Made by a program: the position numbers and the translations under genes | Shown: piece by piece, positions 60,370 through 64,000 of the stretch | Layout: each line of letters starts with the position of its first letter | How positions within the stretch are numbered: the first letter of the stretch is position 1 | NCBI RefSeq assembly: GCF_024362405.1 | Contig: NZ_CP101454.1 | Coordinates: forward strand, 2,604,001-2,668,000 | Source: Halorarius litoreus | Lineage (GTDB): Archaea; Halobacteriota; Halobacteria; Halobacteriales; Haloarculaceae | Reading direction: 5' to 3' | Length of the DNA: 64,000 nucleotides | The notes under the pieces: generated by a model | Databases searched by the model: none | What the model was told of the DNA's origin: nothing | The model's input: the letters and a program-made list of their open reading frames with translations, nothing else

Positions 60370-60957
60370 ATGTTACGCCTCGCGACCACCGACAACGCGG
60401 CGGCCATCCGCGACATCTACGCACCGTACGTCCGGGAGACGAGCATCACCTTCGAGGAGTCGGTGCCGACCGAATCGGAGATCCGCGACCGGATCGACGC
60501 GAAGCGACCGACGTTCCCGTGGTTCGTCTGCGAGCTCGACGATAGCGTGGTCGGCTACGCGTACGCGGGGGAACTCCGGTCGCGGGCGGCCTACCGCTGG
60601 GTGGTCGAAACCTCGGTGTACGTCGACGAATCTGCGGAAGGGCGGGGGGTGGGGCGGGCACTCTACTCCGTGCTTCTCGCCTGCCTCGAACGACAGGGGT
60701 TCGCCGACGCGTACGCAGTCATCACCGTCCCGAACCCCCGGAGTATCGACTTCCACGACCGGATGGGGTTCGAGCGGGCGACTCGGTTCCCCGAGATGGG
60801 CTACAAACAGGGGGCCTGGTACGACGTCGAGTGGTGGCGTCGGTCGCTCGCCGAGCGCCGGTCGCCGCCCGCAGCCCCTCGGGCTGTCGACGAGGTTCGA
60901 GGCGACGACTGGTGGGCTAGCGCCATCGAGCGCGCCGAATCCCGGCTCGACGGCTGA
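60370..60957 (+). CDS. GNAT acetyltransferase, phosphinothricin acetyltransferase-like
   Basis: A 195-aa acetyltransferase resembling the Pat/YwnH group that acetylates methionine sulfoximine, phosphinothricin or similar amino acids. Landmarks are RDIYAPYVRETSITFEE, WVVETSVYVDESAEGRGVGRALYSVLLACLE with the acetyl-CoA loop, and VPNPRSIDFHDRMGFE. The natural substrate is unknown. ATG 60370 is supported by a TATA-like GGTTTATGCT about 28 bases upstream; an in-frame ATG at 60292 is less likely. Confidence 0.87.
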   Translation: MLRLATTDNAAAIRDIYAPYVRETSITFEESVPTESEIRDRIDAKRPTFPWFVCELDDSVVGYAYAGELRSRAAYRWVVETSVYVDESAEGRGVGRALYSVLLACLERQGFADAYAVITVPNPRSIDFHDRMGFERATRFPEMGYKQGAWYDVEWWRRSLAERRSPPAAPRAVDEVRGDDWWASAIERAESRLDG

Positions 60958-61047
60958 TCGGCCCGTCCCGTCCGATAAATCACATGATGCGATACCGAAT
61001 CGCGGGGTTGGGCTAGAGTGATTGTCCCCGGCGTCGAGGCGTGAGAT

Positions 61048-63093
61048 ATGTCCGAGCGCACGAACGAGCCACGGGAGAGCGTCTGTCCGTTCTGCGGCGT
61101 GGGGTGTGGGTTGACGTACGACGCCGAGCGCGGGAAAGGCGTGGGCTGGCGGGGTGCGGTCAACACCCGCGGCGAACTCTGTCCGAAGGGGGTCGCCGCC
61201 TTCGAACACGTCGACCACGCCGACCGGCTGAGGACGCCCCTGATCCGCGAGGACGGTGCGTTGCGCGAGGCGACGTGGGACGAGGCGCTCGACCGCATCG
61301 AGACCGCGTTCGGCGAGGCTATCGCTCGGCACGGCCCGGATGCGGCGTTCTTCTTCGCCTCCTCGAAGTGCACGAACGAGGCGAACTACGTCGTACAGAA
61401 GCTCGCGCGGGCGCTCGGGACGAACAACGTCGACAACTGCGCACGGCTCTGTCACGCCTCGACGGTGGCGGCGATGGCCGAGCGGTTCGGCGCGGGAGCG
61501 ATGACGAACTCGCTGCGCGACCTCACCGAGGCCGACGTGTTCCTCGTCGCCGGGGCGAACCCCGCGGTGAACCACCCGGTGATCTTCCGGTCGTATCTGT
61601 TACCTGCGTTGAAAGCGGGCACCGAGTTGATTCACCTCGATCCGCGGGCGACCGCGACGACCGACGCCGCGACCCACCACCTCCCGGTGCGCCCAGGGTT
61701 CGACATCCCCCTGCTCAACGCGATGGCTGCCGTCGTGGTCGAGGAGGGGCTCGTTGACGAAGCGTTCGTCCGCGAGCGAACGACCGGGTTCGAGGCGCTA
61801 CGTGCGTTCCTCGATGAGGTGGACGTGGATGCCGCAGCCGAGCAGACAGGCGTCGACGCCGAGACGCTTCGGACAGCCGCGCGCAGCTACGGTTCGGCCG
61901 ACCGCGCGGCTATCTTCACGGGGATGGGCCTCTCGCAGCACCACTGCGGCACCGACAACGTCCACGCCCTGCTCAACCTCGCGTTGTTGACCGGCAACGT
62001 CGGGACGCGCGGAGCTGGCGTGAACCCACTTCGGGGACAGAACAACGTGCAGGGCGCCGGTGACGTGGGAGCGCTCCCCGACCGACTCCCGGGTGGGCGC
62101 ATCGACGACCCGGCTACGCACGAACGCTGCGCGACGGAGTGGGGGTTCGACGTGCCCACGACCCCAGGGCTGACGGAGGTGGAGGCGACCCACCGCTTCG
62201 GTGAGGACGTGCGCGTGGCGTACGTGTTCGGGGAGAACCCAGCCGTCACCGAGCCGAACGTCTCTCGCGTGCGAGAGAAGTTGGCGAGTCTGGACTGTCT
62301 CGTCGTCCACGACGTGGTGCGCTCGGAGACGGTCGAGTTTGCGGACGTCGTCCTGCCGGGAGGCACGTGGGCGGAGACGGACGGGACGGTGACCAACACC
62401 GACCGACAGGTCCAGCGGATGCGGGCGATGGCCGACCCGCCCGGCGACGCCCGGCGCGACCTCGACGTACTGGGTGCAGTCGCCGAGCGACTCGTGGGCG
62501 AGGGATTTGCGTGCGACGGCCCCGAGGCAGTGTTCGAGGAGCTGACCCGAGTGTCCGCGACGTACGCCGGGATGAGCTACGACGGCATCGGGACCGGGAG
62601 CCAGCGGTGGCCGTTTCCCGAGGGTGCCACCGAGGGGACGGCCGTGCTCCACGAGGGCACGTTCGCTTCGGGGTCGACCACGGCGGACCTCCGCATCGTC
62701 GAGCACGTCGACCCGGTCGACCCCGTCGGCGACGACGAACTCGTGCTCACCACCGGTCGGATACTCGAACACTACAACAGCGGGGCGCTCACCCGCCGGT
62801 CGGGGACGCTCGTCCGGCTTCGGGGCACAGACGCGCTCCAGATACACCCGGGGGATGCGGCACGACGAGGTATCGAGGACGGCGACCGCGTCCGGGTGGC
62901 AAACGACCGGGGCATGGTCGAACTGGCGGCCGAGGTGACGCCGGGGGTCCGCTCAGGCACCGTCTTCTGCACGTTCCACTTCGCCGACCCGCTGGTGAAC
63001 ACGCTCACGGGCGACACGCTCGACCCGGTGGCGAAGATTCCCCCGTTCAAACACAGCGCGGTCCGGGTGACCGTCGCCGCCGCCGACAACTGA
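61048..63093 (+). CDS. formate dehydrogenase alpha-like molybdopterin oxidoreductase
   Basis: A 681-aa molybdo/tungsto-bis(MGD) enzyme with an N-terminal [4Fe-4S] site (Cys13, Cys16, Cys20 and Cys45) and the molybdenum ligand Cys135 in NCARLCHAST, at the position of the Cys/Sec of formate dehydrogenases. The cofactor-binding segments GLSQHHCGTDN, RGQNNVQGAGDVGALP and the C-terminal beta-barrel (TTGRILEHYNSGALTRR) follow. Oxidation of formate is the best guess, but related reductases share the fold. No beta or gamma subunit gene is adjacent. moeA copies lie 12 kb away. Confidence 0.88.
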   Translation: MSERTNEPRESVCPFCGVGCGLTYDAERGKGVGWRGAVNTRGELCPKGVAAFEHVDHADRLRTPLIREDGALREATWDEALDRIETAFGEAIARHGPDAAFFFASSKCTNEANYVVQKLARALGTNNVDNCARLCHASTVAAMAERFGAGAMTNSLRDLTEADVFLVAGANPAVNHPVIFRSYLLPALKAGTELIHLDPRATATTDAATHHLPVRPGFDIPLLNAMAAVVVEEGLVDEAFVRERTTGFEALRAFLDEVDVDAAAEQTGVDAETLRTAARSYGSADRAAIFTGMGLSQHHCGTDNVHALLNLALLTGNVGTRGAGVNPLRGQNNVQGAGDVGALPDRLPGGRIDDPATHERCATEWGFDVPTTPGLTEVEATHRFGEDVRVAYVFGENPAVTEPNVSRVREKLASLDCLVVHDVVRSETVEFADVVLPGGTWAETDGTVTNTDRQVQRMRAMADPPGDARRDLDVLGAVAERLVGEGFACDGPEAVFEELTRVSATYAGMSYDGIGTGSQRWPFPEGATEGTAVLHEGTFASGSTTADLRIVEHVDPVDPVGDDELVLTTGRILEHYNSGALTRRSGTLVRLRGTDALQIHPGDAARRGIEDGDRVRVANDRGMVELAAEVTPGVRSGTVFCTFHFADPLVNTLTGDTLDPVAKIPPFKHSAVRVTVAAADN

Positions 63094-63158
63094 CAGTCCG
63101 TTTTCCGTTTGTGCCAACCGGAAGGCAAAAGCCCCTCCTCGATAATTCGTGACACACT

Positions 63159-64000
63159 ATGCAGGACGCGTACATCGTCGACGCCGTGCGCACGCCGTTC
63201 GGCAAGCGTGACGGCTCGTTCTCCGACACTCATCCGCAGGACCTCGCGGCCCAGCCGCTGCTCGCGTTGGAGGAGCGTAATGGCTTCGTCGGGAGCGAGG
63301 ACATCGAGGACGTCATCTACGGCTGTGTGACACCGACGGACGAGCAGGCGAACAACATCGCGCGGCTCGCCCCGATGGTCGCCGGCTGGGGCGACGACGT
63401 GCCCGGCGTTCAGCTCGACCGGATGTGTGGGTCGGGCCAGCAGGCCATCAACTTCGCGGCGGGCCAGATTCGCAGCGGCTTCCACGACGTCATCGTCGCC
63501 GGCGGCGTCGAACACATGACCCGCGTTCCGATGGGCTCGGCAGGGAGTTCCATCACGGACACCTACTTCGAGCACTTCTCGGAGCTGACGACGCAGGGCG
63601 AGGGTGCCGAGCGCATCGCCGAGCAGTGGGGGTTCTCCCGCGACGACGTCGACGAACTCGCCGTCGAGTCGCAGTCGCGCTGTGGCGAGGCGTGGGAGGC
63701 CGGCAAGTACGACGACCAGGTCGTCCCCGTCGAGACGGAACTCGACGGCGAGACGGTCACCGTCGAGACGGACGAACACCCGCGGCCCGGCACGGACACG
63801 GAGACGCTGTCGAAGCTCCCGCTCGCGTTCCGCGGGCCGGACGACGGCGTCATCCACGCCGGCAACTCCTCGGGCATCGTCGACGGCTCGGCCGCGACGC
63901 TCATCGCCTCCGGCGAGGCGTGTGAGGAGCACGGCTGGGAGCCGATGGCCCGCATCGTCGACACGCACGTCGTCGGCGTCGATCCCCTGACGATGCTGAC
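63159..64000 (+). CDS. thiolase family acetyl-CoA acetyltransferase, 3' end cut off
   Basis: The first 280 codons of a thiolase. It opens DAYIVDAVRTPFGKRDG, and the acyl-accepting Cys is Cys90 in LDRMCGSGQQAINFAAG, followed by AGGVEHMTRVPMG. The distal catalytic His and second Cys lie beyond the window. ATG 63159 has a TATA-like GATAATTC about 22 bases upstream. It catalyses acetoacetyl-CoA formation or cleavage in fatty acid or mevalonate-related metabolism; which direction cannot be told. Confidence 0.92.
   Translation, partial: MQDAYIVDAVRTPFGKRDGSFSDTHPQDLAAQPLLALEERNGFVGSEDIEDVIYGCVTPTDEQANNIARLAPMVAGWGDDVPGVQLDRMCGSGQQAINFAAGQIRSGFHDVIVAGGVEHMTRVPMGSAGSSITDTYFEHFSELTTQGEGAERIAEQWGFSRDDVDELAVESQSRCGEAWEAGKYDDQVVPVETELDGETVTVETDEHPRPGTDTETLSKLPLAFRGPDDGVIHAGNSSGIVDGSAATLIASGEACEEHGWEPMARIVDTHVVGVDPLTML

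Overview
The window comes from a haloarchaeon (class Halobacteria). The DNA is GC-rich and the proteins are very acidic and poor in lysine. Most genes have a TATA-like box 25-35 nt before the start codon and no Shine-Dalgarno, as expected for leaderless transcripts. Genes typical of the group include the MaeB-Pta fusion, rfcL, archaeal-type gcvPA/gcvPB, hmgB, lrp next to carA, and families I know only from haloarchaea (DUF2150, DUF5815-like, LWR-salt-like, small zinc ribbons). I saw no rRNA, tRNA, CRISPR array or insertion sequence. The window reads as core chromosome.

Layout. 1-5800: an alcohol dehydrogenase-like gene cut by the window edge, two small membrane proteins, a 37-aa zinc-ribbon microprotein, an SDR, a type-1 IPP isomerase homologue lacking the active-site Cys, a lipid kinase and a PHP phosphoesterase. 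5773-12926: an Lrp regulator divergent from carA, with carB about 2 kb further on; carA and carB share a palindromic motif that fits co-regulation by the Lrp protein. 13-31 kb: conserved haloarchaeal proteins, two FAD oxidoreductases, a PKD surface protein, HMG-CoA synthase, an HTH regulator, tandem YdjM-like membrane proteins, acetyltransferases, an HExxH membrane protein, an OsmC protein with twin direct repeats upstream, and the clamp-loader large subunit. 31-34 kb: a four-gene polar amino acid ABC transporter. 34-39 kb: malic enzyme-Pta fusion, a degenerate CPBP protein, CtaA, and pterin dehydratase.

39.3-44.7 kb is a sulfane-sulfur module: HTH regulator, rhodanese-metallo-beta-lactamase fusion, TauE/SafE exporter with a 49-aa partner, paired YeeE/YedE transporter halves, TusA and DsrE. 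The motif GTGCAATAC recurs at its promoters, so it looks like one regulon. 44.8-52 kb: redoxin, HAD phosphatase, two overlapping moeA genes (one with a C-terminal binding-protein-like domain), twin unknown genes, TatD and NYN proteins.

52-60 kb: an HTH-DICT pair, then the glycine cleavage genes gcvT-gcvH and gcvPA-gcvPB, split by an antisense histidine kinase. Between gcvPA and gcvPB lies a 25-codon frame joined to both neighbours by ATGA overlaps. A 15-bp inverted repeat there would fold the gcvPB start codon into a hairpin. 60-64 kb: zinc ribbons, an acetyltransferase, a formate dehydrogenase-like molybdoenzyme, and the start of a thiolase.

The most unusual signals are the gcvPA-gcvPB intercistronic element, the shared sulfur-module motif and the carA/carB palindromes.
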